From: Phosphuga atrata | Taxonomy: Eukaryota > Arthropoda > Insecta > Coleoptera > Silphidae | Direction of reading: 5' to 3' | Assembly: GCA_944588485.1 (NCBI GenBank) | Contig: OX155894.1 | Location: 37,529,341 to 37,593,340, forward strand | DNA length: 64,000 nt | Part shown: positions 36,355 to 46,496 of the stretch, piece by piece | Layout: every line of letters starts with the position of its first letter | Position numbering within the stretch: the first letter of the stretch is position 1 | Notes under the pieces: generated by a model | What the model was told of the DNA's origin: nothing | The model's input: only the letters and a program-made list of their open reading frames with translations | Database searches by the model: none | Made by a program: the position numbers and the translations under genes

Positions 36355-37444
36355 TATTATTTGCTTTTGTATTCCATATTCCTGAATGTTTCAAAAAGTT
36401 TATTTAATGCTTTATTACAGTATGTCATATTACAGAAATGTCATATATTTATATCTTCATTTGTGAACATAACATCTACCTTTGTGGACATAAGTTAAAA
36501 AATATGCAATAAGCAATTATAAAACTCTTCAGCAAAATTCATTGTGCATGCATGGGTGTATTTTAGAGATTTGTTTTATTCATCATGCAACAATCTGAAG
36601 GAAAAATATTCATATCCGCGTTAAGGTTAACTTCTTTGTGTCAGTAGTAATAACACAGATATATTTTTTTGTCGCGAAATGCAAACATAATCCGAAAACT
36701 AGGAATAGACTTATTTTGAAAGATGTTTGGAACAACACTTGAAGAAAATCTAATTTTCCATACGAAACCTTTTTATTTATTCTTTTTTGTCTGTCAGTTG
36801 GTATTGATTAATTTATAAAAGGTTATAACCAAAGTCAATATTTGATATTGCTTAACATTTTACTCCCTGAAAAAATAACTGCAAATCTGATTCTTCTTCT
36901 TCTTTTCTGTTAAGTTGACACGTTTCTACCTTGAAAAATGTGAAATCAAAACATTATTTTGGTTTCACATTTTTCTTCTCCCCAAAAATTCATAAATAAA
37001 CAAGAAACCTAAGCGAAATTTGGAAAAATGTTTTAAATAAAACTTGAAAGGAATTCAGTTTTCTATATCAAAACTTGTTATAAAGTTATTGGTATTGATC
37101 AACCTTGAACAACATCAAAACCTTGTTTTTATTTTATATATTTCTCGTCTTAAAATGCGAAAATAACACAGACTGTGTTATTATTGTCTGTTTCATGTTG
37201 TACTGAATTGTAGAAAATTACATTTCCCACAAAATGAAAACCCGTTAGTTATTTTACACATTACCAAACATGGCTAAAAATGCAAAAAAATATGATTTTT
37301 TGCGGATCATGATAATCAACTTAATGGATGGAGTTGTTCAGAAAGTGATTCCGTTAATATAATCAATTTAAAAAAAAACATTCTTTTTAATAAGTATCTA
37401 ATAAGAATTTATTTGTGACATTTTTATTAAAACTTTTTTTGTTG
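36353..37444. other. A+T-rich spacer
   Basis: No gene or repeat structure recognised. Confidence 0.45.
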
Positions 37445-37448
37445 ATTT

Positions 37449-38091
37449 TGTAGCGGCAACGGGCCTTTCCGAAGAAGGCTTTTCAAAGAAATTAGTTTTA
37501 CGCTAGGGTCGTTGCTATAATACAAAAACAAATCCTAAAAATATTTTGTCTGTTTCATTATAGGGTTAATACTGTAATCACCCGAACGGGTTTTCAGAAA
37601 TATTTTCGTGGAATATTTTACAAGATGGTCATTACAGTAATCGTCGAAAAATACTAAAAGATTTAATATTTATGTTTTATGATAGGATTAATATTACAAT
37701 TTTCTAACGATACAAATCTAAGAAAGATTAGTTTGCAACAGCAGAGAAGAAAAACAATCCCCAATAAAACGGGTCCAGATCCCTAAAGGAGCAGATAAAA
37801 ACGCTCACCACCGAAGCACAGTCAGCAAATTTCGATATAGCAGTTCACCGAGTTCAGTTCAACAAGTTCATCAAGTTCAGTTCACCGGAACAGTTCACCC
37901 AAGCCACAGTCACGCCAATAAGTTTATAGTAGGTTGCAGCTCCGCGAATCCGTTGTTATATTGTTATAGTGTTATGTAGTGTCATTTAGTTATTGTAAAT
38001 ATATTGCCTCTTATTTAAATAGATTTCCTCTTTCCTTCCTACTTACTTAAAACGTGTGTGATAAATTTATTCCTAACACCTATCACCCACA
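37449..38091 (+). repeat. 5' LTR of the gypsy element
   Basis: 643 bp from TGTAGCGGCAACGG to CACCCACA. It carries a GATAAAAACGCTCACC promoter-like segment near 37794-37810 and the GTTCAGTTCA repeats typical of the transcribed part of such LTRs. Confidence 0.92.
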
Positions 38092-38094
38092 AAT

Positions 38095-38112
38095 TGGTGA
38101 CACCGACGTGAT
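38095..38112 (+). promoter_or_regulatory. Primer binding site
   Basis: TGGTGACACCGACGTGAT begins 3 bp after the LTR. TGG is complementary to the CCA end of a tRNA. Which tRNA is used I cannot say from the sequence. Confidence 0.7.
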
Positions 38113-38277
38113 CTACAAGAGAAAACAGATCATCTACAAATTGGTCGTCGTGATCGATAAGAGAAACATAGACACGCCAATAAGGATGAAACCGCACCCG
38201 AAGTTTGCCGCATCGCCGGAAAGTTACCTCCATTCTGGCCACAGAAACCTGAATGTTGTTTTCATCTCGTAGAAGCC

Positions 38278-39026
38278 ATGTTCATAAGCAGCCGAATTAC
38301 AAGTGAAGGTACGAAATATAACCACCTCATCGCCTCGCTGGAGCAAGAATGCAGCGCAGAAATTGAAGATTTATTAGACAAGCCGGCGGAAAATACGAAC
38401 TGGTGAAGAGAACCCTGATAGAACGACTGACCGCATCGAGTAGTAAGAAGGTTCGACAATTGCTCGAAAACGTCCACATCGGTGACCAAACTCCGTCACA
38501 GATGTTACGCCAGATGAAATCCCTCGCCGGAGGCCAAATCACGGACGAATTCATCAAGACCATGTGGATGGAAAGGCTGCCTACGTCAACGCAACGCGTG
38601 TTAGCCGTCTTGCTGGATATAGCCGTCGAGGAACTCGCGACCATGGCCGACCGCGTTCACGAAATCAACACGTTGCCCAGAAAGATAGCACAAGGGAGCC
38701 AACTCCCCGATTGGCAAAAAGTGTTGGACACGCTTTCTAGCTTAACCCTGAGAGTGGAAGAGCTTTCGCGAGGCAGAACAGGCAGACGACATCCACAAGG
38801 AAATCCGCCGAACTGCAACAGGTCCCGCAGACGCAGCCGCAATAACAACAGGTTAGGGGCGGATCAGTGCTGGTACTACGAGACCTTCGGCAGCGCAGCA
38901 ACCAAGTGCAAACCACCATGTAGTTACAGGGCTTCGAGAAACGGACAGAACCATCATCGACCGCGGCGGTCCATGATGAATCAGAATCCTGCCGTCTTTA
39001 TGTCACCGACAAAGAAACGAAGATAG
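38278..39026 (+). pseudogene. Gypsy gag
   Basis: Begins at ATG 38278 (MFISSRITSEGTKYNHLIAS) and shifts frame near 38395, after which an open frame continues to 39026. It includes KRTLIERLTASSSKKVRQLL, LPTSTQRVLAVL and a zinc-knuckle-like CWYYETFGSAATKCKPPC at about 38868-38921. In intact relatives the motif has a His at the equivalent of the second Tyr; here it is altered, so metal binding may be lost. The upstream sequence KPHPKFAAS (about 38190) suggests the true start may lie further 5' in yet another frame. Gag would form the particle and bind element RNA. Confidence 0.75.
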
Positions 39027-39440
39027 CCTTTCTTGTCGACACCGGCGCAGATCTATGCGTGTTCCCACGATCACGGTTAAGTGGTCGCCACAGAAAATCG
39101 GATTACGAGCTCTTCGCAGCCAACGGCACGCCAAACGCCACCTACGGGACAATGCCGTTAACACTCAACTTACGTCTCCGCCGCAATTTCAATTGGAACT
39201 TCGTAATAGCGGACGTGGAAAGACCGATAATAGGAGTCGATTTTTTGGCACACTACGGACTCCTGGTGGACCCACGGAACAAGCGCTTGGTCGACAATAC
39301 CACCTCCCTGACCACTTATGGTCAAGAAGTACGCGAAGAAATCCAGTCCATTCGAACGGTCCACGGGGATTCAGGATATCACCGTCTTCTAACCGAGTAC
39401 CCCGACCTCTGCAGGCACCAGGATTCCACTGTGAAATAAA
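39027..39440 (+). pseudogene. Gypsy protease region
   Basis: The active-site segment FLVDTGADLCVFPRSRL is encoded at about 39027-39077, followed in the same frame by PIIGVDFLAHYGLLVDPRNK near 39220-39280, the usual downstream part of a retropepsin. The frame closes at 39439 just before the reverse transcriptase. The catalytic DTG triad is intact. Confidence 0.8.
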
Positions 39441-39963
39441 ACACGCTGTAAAACATCATATACGAACCACACCAGGCCAGCCAGTGTATTGCCGCCTACG
39501 AAGTTTGGCGCCCGACCGATTGAAGCTGGCCAAGGCCAAATTCAATCAAATGCTACAACAGGGTATAATTCGACTGTCGAAATGCTCATGGGCGTCCGCA
39601 CTACCAAAAAAGGACAACGGAATACGCACGTGTGGCGACTATCGCGCGCTGAACGCACGGACCATCCCAGACAGATACGCCGTGAGGCACATCGAGGACT
39701 TCTCGCAATCATTGGCCGGATAAAAAATCTTTACGACACTCGATTTGGTACGAGCCTACCACCAGATCCCGATAGAACAGGACGACATCCCGCAAACAGC
39801 AATAACACCACCGTTTAGTTTATTTGAGTTCCTACGAACATTATTCGGATTAATCGACGAGGTCCTGCGCGGTCTAGAATTTTGCTTCGCGTACATCGAC
39901 GACATCCTCATAACCTCCAAGAACGAAGACGAACATTTTCAGCACCTGCGAATCGTTTTCTAG
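39441..39963 (+). pseudogene. Gypsy reverse transcriptase
   Basis: The fingers encode HHIRTTPGQPVYCRLRSLAP, FNQMLQQGIIRLS and ALPKKDNGIRTCGDYRALNA, in one frame to a stop at 39721-39723. After the stop come IFTTLDLVRAYHQIPIEQDD (catalytic motif A, about 39727-39786) and, after a deletion around 39850, YIDDILITSKNEDEHFQHLR (motif C, about 39892). Part of the segment between motifs A and C, the usual 'NAPxTFQR' area, is missing or garbled. A stop near 39961 ends the piece. Confidence 0.85.
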
Positions 39964-40700
39964 AGATTAAACTATTACGGCATCATCATACACCCCGGAA
40001 AATGCATCTTCGGAAAACATGAAGTCTAATTTCTTGGATACGCGGTTAGCGAGGAAGGAACACGACCCCTGGATGACAAGGTGAAAGCCATTCAAAAATT
40101 TCAGATACCCAGGACGATAAAGGAGCTTCGCCGATTTCTTGAAATGATAAACATCTATAGACGTTTCATCCCGAACACGGCCGCCTACCAACAACCCTTA
40201 AATGAATTATTAATAGGCCCGAGAATAAAAGGTAACGCTCCCATCACTTAATCGGAAAACGCCCAACAAGCCTTCCACAGCATGAAAGTCGCGCTAGCCA
40301 ACGCCACCATGCTCGCACATCCAACAATGGGCCAACGCCAATATGGATAAACGCCGATGGTTCCGACTATGCTATGGGAGCCGTTCTGCAACAACGTTTA
40401 AATAACGCCTAGCAACCACTTGCATATTTCGCCAAAGCCTTGTCAACAGCCCAGCAGAAGTACAGTGCTTAAGATCGGGAATTGTTCGCAGTATACGCTG
40501 CCGTCAAACGTTTCGGACATTTCGTCGAAGGACGAAGGATATTCACGGACCAAGTGTTCGCCGCGGCAATTTGGACATCTAGATTTCATCGGACAATTCA
40601 CGACCGACATCCGTCACGTCGCATGAGCGGAGAACACGGCCCGCGATGTTTTGTCTCGTATCGAGGCCATATCAGTAGCAGACAAACTCGAAGATCTCGC
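39964..40700 (+). pseudogene. Gypsy RT connection and RNase H
   Basis: ELRRFLEMINIYRRFIPNTA at about 40120-40180 marks the connection domain. The RNase H remnant includes an INADGSDYAMGAVLQQ-like segment at about 40345-40395 and ELFAVYAAVKRFGHFVEGRR near 40475-40535. Stops and shifts occur every 100-200 bp. RNase H would degrade the RNA template; here it is clearly non-functional. Confidence 0.7.
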
Positions 40701-42084
40701 CACCGCTCAAGAAACGGACCAGCAGTTACAAGAGTTACTGGAATGCAACAACAATTCTCTGCAACTACACAAAATGAAGTGGCCGGATATGGACGTAGAG
40801 ATTTACTGCGACATATCAACAAGAACAATTCGCCCATACGTCCCACAGCAACTACGTTGGAGCGTATTCAAAAGTTCGCACGGATTGGCCCACCCTGGAA
40901 TACGAGCATCGCAAAAGCTATGTACGCAGCGATATGTATGGCCAGCCATGTCAAAGGACTGCAGAGAATGGGCCAGGACTTGTATTTCTTTCCAGCGCTC
41001 AAAAATATCTCGTCACGTAACCACACCCGTCAGTGCATTCAAGAATACAGAAGAGAGATTCGAACACATCACATAGATATTATAGGGCCGTTACCCACAT
41101 CCCTGGAGCCAGGTACTGCCTCACCTGAGTGGATCGATTCCCGCGATGGTCGGAAGCCATACCTATGGCAGACATATTCGCCGAGACCGTGGCAAGAGCC
41201 CTAGACGAGGGATGAATTTCACGTTTCGGAGTTCCGTCGAAAATAACATCTGACCAAGGAAGACAGTACGAGTCCCACCTGTTCAAAGAACTGATGAGGC
41301 TAACGGGTACGACACACCGGAGAACGAGAGCCTACCATCCAGCAGCGAACGGCATTGTAGAAAGATTCCACTGTTAGCTAAAGGCAGCAATAAAATGCCA
41401 CGAAACGAACAGATGGGCGGATGTACTTCCCATGGTGTTCCATGGTACTTCCAACAGCAGTCAAAGAAAACTTAGAAGCAGCACCAGCAGAGTTAATATA
41501 CGGTGCTACAATACGGATACCGGGAGATTTCTTCCGAACTCACAAACCCGTACTATCTAATTAAACCCGTAGCAGCGTCACGGCACTGGAACAGAAAGAC
41601 ATATATGTTCAAGGACCTGGCGACAACGACTTACGTCTTCCTAGGAAACGACGCGCTCAATGAACCGCTCCAGCCACCATGCGACGGTCCCTTCAAGGTC
41701 ATCAAAAGAAGTAGTAAAAACTATACCATCGACAAAAGTGGACACAACGTGCGGGTATCAATAGACAGCTTAAAACCAGCATACATTACAGACACGGGGG
41801 AAAGAAGCCCGAAAGAGATCTTCCCGGACGAAGGAAGTGAAGATTCCAACTTTGAAATGGAGACCCCCCAAGAGAGGAGACCAACGAATGTAACAACACC
41901 GACGTCGCAACCTGCCTACAATACAAGATCGGGTAGACGGGCACAATTCCCCGATCGACTGCGAGCAGGGGGACGAAGACGCCGTGACGCTGAAATGACG
42001 CTGAAAACAGCTACGAGGACGCCTTCAACAACCCACAACTGCAACAGCAAATACTATCTAACGTTAACACTGGTAAGGGGGTGA
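40701..42084 (+). pseudogene. Gypsy integrase with GPY/F C-terminus
   Basis: The zinc-binding N-terminus is at about 40865-41000 (HGLAHPGIRASQKLCTQRYV, CREWARTCISFQRSK, with one Cys of the CxxC pair changed). The catalytic core is spread over several frames: IDIIGPLPTS near 41073, GVPSKITSDQGRQYES-like sequence near 41228-41275, and RTRAYHPAANGIVERFH at about 41322-41372. The open frame 41503-42084 has the GPY/F module (CDGPFKVIKRSSKNYTIDKS near 41680) and an acidic-basic tail. No chromodomain is evident. Integrase would insert the cDNA. Confidence 0.78.
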
Positions 42085-42088
42085 ACAC
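42071..42088 (+). promoter_or_regulatory. Polypurine tract
   Basis: AAGGGGG at 42075-42081, within TGGTAAGGGGGTGAACAC, directly before the 3' LTR; it is the expected plus-strand primer. Confidence 0.6.
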
Positions 42089-42774
42089 TGGTAGCGGCAA
42101 CGGACCTTTCCGAAGAAGCCTTTTCAAAGAAATTAGTTTTACGCTAATAATTTACGGTTAATACTGTAATCACACGAACGGTTTTTCAGAAATATTTTCG
42201 TGGTCGTTGAACCCAAACAAATCCTAAAAATATTTTGTCTGTTTTGTTATAGGGTTATTACTGTAATCACACGAACGGTTTTTCAAAAATATTTTCGTGG
42301 AATATTTTACAACAGGGTCATTACAGTAATCGTCGAACGAATGCTAAAAGTTTTAATATTTATGTTTTATGGTAGGATTGATTATAATCTTCGAAAGATT
42401 TTTAAGAGATAATATTTGTGTTTAATGATAGGAGTAATATTACAATTTTCTAACGATACAAATCTAAGATATATTAGGCAATAAAACGGGTCCAGATAAA
42501 AGGACCATATAAAAACGCTCACTATCGAAACACAGTCAGTTTACCGGTAAAGTTCGATATAGCAGTTCACCGAGTTCAGTTCAACAAGTTCATCAAGTTC
42601 AGTTCACCGAAACAGTTCACCCAAGCCGCAGTCACGCCACTAAGTTTATAGTAGGTTGCAGCATCACGAATCCGTTGTTATAGTGTTATTTAGTGTCATT
42701 TAATTATCGTAAATATATTTCCTCTTATTACAAAACGTGAGTGATAAGTTTATTCCTAACACCTACCACCCACA
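42089..42774 (+). repeat. 3' LTR of the gypsy element, with internal duplication
   Basis: 686 bp from TGGTAGCGGCAACGG to CACCCACA. The segment ACTGTAATCACACGAACGG and what follows occurs twice, at 42163 and 42260; the 5' LTR has it once. The 3' LTR lacks part of the AACAGCAGAGAAGAAA segment of the 5' LTR. Confidence 0.92.
42508..42515 (+). promoter_or_regulatory. TATA-like box in the 3' LTR
   Basis: TATAAAAA followed by CGCTCACTATCG. The corresponding place in the 5' LTR reads GATAAAAACGCTC. Confidence 0.45.
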
Positions 42775-42778
42775 ATTT

Positions 42779-43405
42779 CAACCGAGATTTTTTTTATTTT
42801 GCATGTTTATTATGTCATATCAGTTTAGGAATCCAAATTTAGAAACACACAGAAACAAGTTTAAGTTAAAATAATAATCAAAGAAGATTCAATAATCAAG
42901 ATTAAGCAAATGACAGTTACAGAGCAGTTTAAGAAAAAAGGGTAGAATCAAAAATGCATTATTATATTGAGTATTATACAAATATAACTGAATAAAAATC
43001 TATAGTAACAAGACCAGACCAGATGTTATGAAATATTACAATTACTTATAATATTCTTAGCTGTTGGAAATTCATATTGTTTACGCTGCCATTTTTATGA
43101 GACGTCTGGCCGTAATATAACCAAAAAATAAATCTGTTACAAAACATAAATCAATAAACCAGCTTATTCAGATCGCCGTTGGAAACAGGCCCCGACAGTT
43201 AACCGCCTGACGTCGCGTCGCTCTTTTTTTAATAAAGAGCTTCTTCATCTTTTCTTTTGCTATTCCCGGGAGCTTTCATTCTCTACACATCTTTTTTAAC
43301 ACGTGTTTAGTTAGAGACGTCTCACATATTCCTCACATTTTCGATTTTATTGTGTATCACAATAACCTTGTCCCAGATAATTATGCCTATATTAAATTTC
43401 ATATA
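42779..43405. other. A+T-rich spacer
   Basis: Nothing recognised. A small G+C-richer patch at 43180-43220 has no feature. Confidence 0.45.
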
Positions 43406-43407
43406 TA

Positions 43408-43410
43408 CAA

Positions 43411-43505
<95 letters not shown>

Positions 43506-43520
43506 TATATATACCCACAC
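43408..43520. repeat. (CA)n(TA)n compound microsatellite
   Basis: A short ACACAC run and then TA repeats to about 43510, with further broken TA/CA to 43545. Confidence 0.95.
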
Positions 43521-43545
43521 ATATAGATATATATGTTTATATATA

Positions 43546-44657
43546 TGGTTTAAGAAAGGTAGGGTTTGCAGGAATGTGAGGTTCGAATGGAAGGGTATGT
43601 AGATAGAGCAGGTTAGGCTTTTTAAATATTTATGGTTTTTATTTGGGAGTGGATGTGGTAATAAAGAGCATATAGATATAGTACGAGGCAAAAAAAGCGT
43701 GGGTGGCGGTAGAAAGGTTCTTGAAGGTATGTGGAAAAGAGTTTAGCACAAATTACCGGGCGAAGGAGATGAAGTGGATGGCTTGTTGGTGGAGTATATT
43801 GATGCATGGAGCTGAAATATTTAGGGTGAAGGATAAAAGCAAAAAAATGCATTTAAAATAAGAATTGAAGGAAGCCGACGAGTAGCAAGGTATGAATGTA
43901 AAGTGAATGGAATGACAGGGAAAAAAATTGTAAAAGAAGTGTTCAGGGTAGCAAGTTTGGAAGGAATGAATTGTAGGAGAGAGACAAATTGGGGAAAAAA
44001 TAGAAGGAAACTGTATGAAGGAGGTGGTATGTCTATCTTGGAAATGGAGAGGCTTAGGAGAAAAGGCGTGCGAGTTGACGAATGGCTAGTGGTAAGGCTG
44101 AAGAAAGTTGAACTGCAAGAACGTCAATGGAAAATAATAGAGAGTAGATATAGTAAGGACTATGTGGAAATACAAATATTTGAAGAGCTACCTAAATACT
44201 TAAAATCAACTATGGGCCTGAATGCCCAGTCAGAAATTGCCAGGTTTAGATGCGGCTGTGAAGAAAGAGGGCGAAAATATTGGATGGACGACAAGTATAA
44301 GAGTTTTGGTGAATGTGGGGTAGGGAACGACGTGTGGGTGCATTGGTTTGTGGAGTTCAAAAAGGGAGAGTGGACCGAAAGAAAGAGAGTGCTAGGGTGG
44401 AAATTTGAACAGTGCATGAATGAGGATGGTAGAGGTTTGGTAATGATAGAAAGGATAAAAGAATGGAAGGAACAGGGGACGGAAGCAGAGGAATAGTCCA
44501 GTGTAGTTTTTTTTTGTCTTTTTTAACATGAATTTTATTTTTTTATGGTGTGCGATTATTGATTTTGTTTTATTTTTTTTTCTATATTTTGTTGGTTTTG
44601 TCTTTCTTTTTGTTGTTTTTTTAGTATTGTAAGAGGAAAGGTTTATGCCAATAAAGG

Positions 44658-44660
<3 letters not shown>
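43546..44660 (+). mobile_element. LINE 3' part, between (TA)n tracts
   Basis: Begins right after broken TA repeats and ends AATAAAGGTT directly into (TA)n at 44661, with no poly(A). It has a T-rich 3' UTR at 44497-44640. The 3' terminal AATAAAGGTT is shared with the minus-strand LINE at 5913-9547, although the coding parts that can be compared do not clearly belong to one family. Confidence 0.7.
43550..44496 (+). pseudogene. LINE ORF2 C-terminal region
   Basis: 43550-43900 holds frame-shifted pieces (FKYLWFLFGSGCGNKEHID, RIEGSRRVARYECKVNG). The frame at 43903-44496 is open for 197 codons. It resembles the segment after the reverse transcriptase of several LINEs, with a cysteine-rich stretch RFRCGCEERGRKYWMDD followed by ECGVGNDVWVHWFVEF; the second half of the usual CxxC...H...C pattern is changed here. 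No reverse transcriptase motif remains, so this is a 5'-truncated copy. I cannot name the clade. Confidence 0.65.
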
Positions 44661-44713
<53 letters not shown>

Positions 44714-44718
44714 TTATA

Positions 44719-44749
<31 letters not shown>
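44661..44749. repeat. (TA)n microsatellite
   Basis: TA tract with TTTATA interruptions between the LINE 3' end and the PLE 5' truncation point. Confidence 0.95.
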
Positions 44750-44750
<1 letters not shown>

Positions 44751-45424
44751 GCTTAAAATCCAGAGCTTTTCGTCGTACAGAGAACAGTAGCCAGAGAACT
44801 GAAGAACGCCAGAAACCCGTTAGCACAGCATACCTACCATATGTTCATGGATCAACTGACAAAATCTCCAGAATTCTTAAAAGACACAACATCGACACCA
44901 TTTTCAAACCTAACCAGAAAATATCCTCCATGCTACGCAGCGTTAAAGACACCATCCCGTTAGAATCCCATGGAATTTACGAAATACCTTGCGGAACATG
45001 TGAACGAACCTACATTGGACGTACCAATAGAAAAATATCTGCTAGGATTCAAGAACATGTAGTTTCAGTCAGACACAGAGACAAAGTTTCATCGGCACTT
45101 GTCCAACACACAAACACCGGTCACTGGATGGACTTTAGAAATTCAAGGACTCTTGCACAGATTAGCCACGAAATGTCACGAGTATACAGAGAAGCCATAG
45201 AGATAGAAAAACGAGACTACTGCATGAACACGAGAGACGATTCCTTAAGACTGCCCCCAGCATGGCGACCGATCATATCCACCCTCAAAATGCAACCCCA
45301 GACACCCCAGACTCATGTACGACCAACAAGACAAACAAACAACCGAACCAAAGCACCGCACACAACGCGCATGACCCGAAGCCGGACAGCTATAAGTAGT
45401 CGCACCGCACGAACGAGCTCTTAG
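44750..45424 (+). pseudogene. PLE GIY-YIG endonuclease, open but N-truncated
   Basis: About 225 codons in one frame, running from RAFRRTENSSQRTEERQKP through IFKPNQKISSMLRSVKDTIP and GIYEIPCGTCERTYIGRTNR (about 44971-45030) to ARIQEHVV, the KRDYCMNTRDDSLRLPPAWR stretch and a basic Thr/Arg-rich end with the stop at 45422-45424. GIY and YIG elements, the following Arg of the nuclease core and the Cys pair near GTCERT are all present. The reverse transcriptase is missing, so it cannot move alone. The apparent start in the TA tract (Ile-Tyr repeats) is not part of the gene. Confidence 0.85.
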
Positions 45425-45594
45425 TATGCGTCTAACCGTTGACCCGCACGGACGCATATATCTCTTGAGAATGGCGAATGTTAGTTCGCCGAAACGTCGA
45501 GAATCCGGTTCTTTTCAGAACCAACCCTCAACATCAACGCGGAATCCCCGAGAAAACAATACAACACAGGTATCTATCCGCGAAAACCTCAAAT

Positions 45595-45600
<6 letters not shown>
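44750..45600 (+). mobile_element. Penelope-like element, 5'-truncated, best preserved copy
   Basis: Same family as the cluster at 1-5.8 kb. It begins in the linker region and ends CTCAAATACAACA against (TA)n, with the full tail of about 175 bp. The coding part is open without a stop. Confidence 0.9.
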
Positions 45601-45677
<77 letters not shown>

Positions 45678-45735
45678 ATATTTATATATATACAACCTTT
45701 ATTGGCCTTTCCAATATATATACAACCTTTATAAA
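45601..45735. repeat. (TA)n and short direct repeat
   Basis: A TA tract to about 45690, then two copies of ATATATACAACCTTTAT (45685-45702 and 45714-45733). Confidence 0.85.
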
Positions 45736-45739
45736 CCTT

Positions 45740-45985
45740 TCAGGATACAGGTCCTGGCCCATTCTCTGCAGTCCTTTGATATGGCTGGCCATACATACCG
45801 CTGCGTACACAGCTTTTACGATGCTCATATTCCTGGGTGGGCCAATCAGTGCAAACTGTTGAATACGCTCCAACGTAGTTGCTGTTGGACGTATGGGTGA
45901 ATTGTTCTTGTTGATATGTCTCAGTGAATCTCTACTTCCATATCCGGCCACTACATTTTGTGTAGTTGCAGAGAATATATTCTTT
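45740..45985 (-). mobile_element. Gypsy integrase N-terminus fragment
   Basis: Read on the minus strand it matches the integrase zinc-binding region of the gypsy element at about 40770-40985, with a shared reading such as LRHINKNNSPIRPTATTLER. It has no LTR and is bounded by (TA)n, so it is a stray truncated copy of the same or a close family. Confidence 0.75.
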
Positions 45986-46340
45986 GTTGGTCAGTAAGTA
46001 GTTAGGTTAGGTTTAACCTACTTCTTGTAATAAAATTTATTTCAAAGTGAAAAGTAATATTGTTATTATTCTACGGGAACTTGGAAGAAAAATGGTTGAG
46101 ATGTGGTTAAGAAAAGAAATTGTGAAATTCTCGCCGCATTGCTAATGAAATGTGGGAGAAATATCGACTGGTCTATTTTATCGAAAGTAATAAATATTAA
46201 AATGGTTGAGGTTTCTTATTCTGTGCGATTTTTTATTTCAGTAAGCTTCATCTCTAAGAAAGAGGTGATTTTTGAAAAAAAAGCTGCGTGTAGATATTAT
46301 ACATTTTAACATTATTTTACGTATTTTTGAAATAAAGTTA
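45986..46340. other. A+T-rich spacer
   Basis: Nothing recognised; one AGGTTAGGTTTAACCTA palindromic stretch occurs near 46003. Confidence 0.4.
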
Positions 46341-46344
46341 CCGT

Positions 46345-46496
46345 TAAGGTCCCCTCACGTGGAAGTCACCTTGTCGCGGTGTGAGGGCTTAGTTTCGCAA
46401 CATACCGTTGGACGTCACGACTGGAACAACTCCGGTCGGGGCGTTCGGCGGAGGGCGAACAACCAAGAACTTCCAAACCCTTAATCCCAAGGTGTC
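46345..46496 (+). promoter_or_regulatory. 5' UTR of the LOA-like LINE, structured
   Basis: Contains CCCTCACGTGGAAGTCACC and, further on, GGTGTGAGGG. The ends CCCTCAC and GTGAGGG can pair around an inner GTGGAAGTCAC hairpin. G+C-rich structured 5' ends are known in several LINE groups, sometimes as self-cleaving ribozymes; I could not fit an HDV-like core here. Confidence 0.4.

Larger units (their letters stand above)
37449..42774 (+). mobile_element. Ty3/gypsy LTR retrotransposon, full length but inactive
   Basis: A complete element: 5' LTR, primer binding site, gag, protease, reverse transcriptase, RNase H, integrase, polypurine tract and 3' LTR. A 4 bp target duplication ATTT flanks it (37445-37448 and 42775-42778). 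The coding region is broken by numerous stops and frameshifts. The two LTRs differ by many substitutions and indels, so the insertion is old. Confidence 0.92.
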
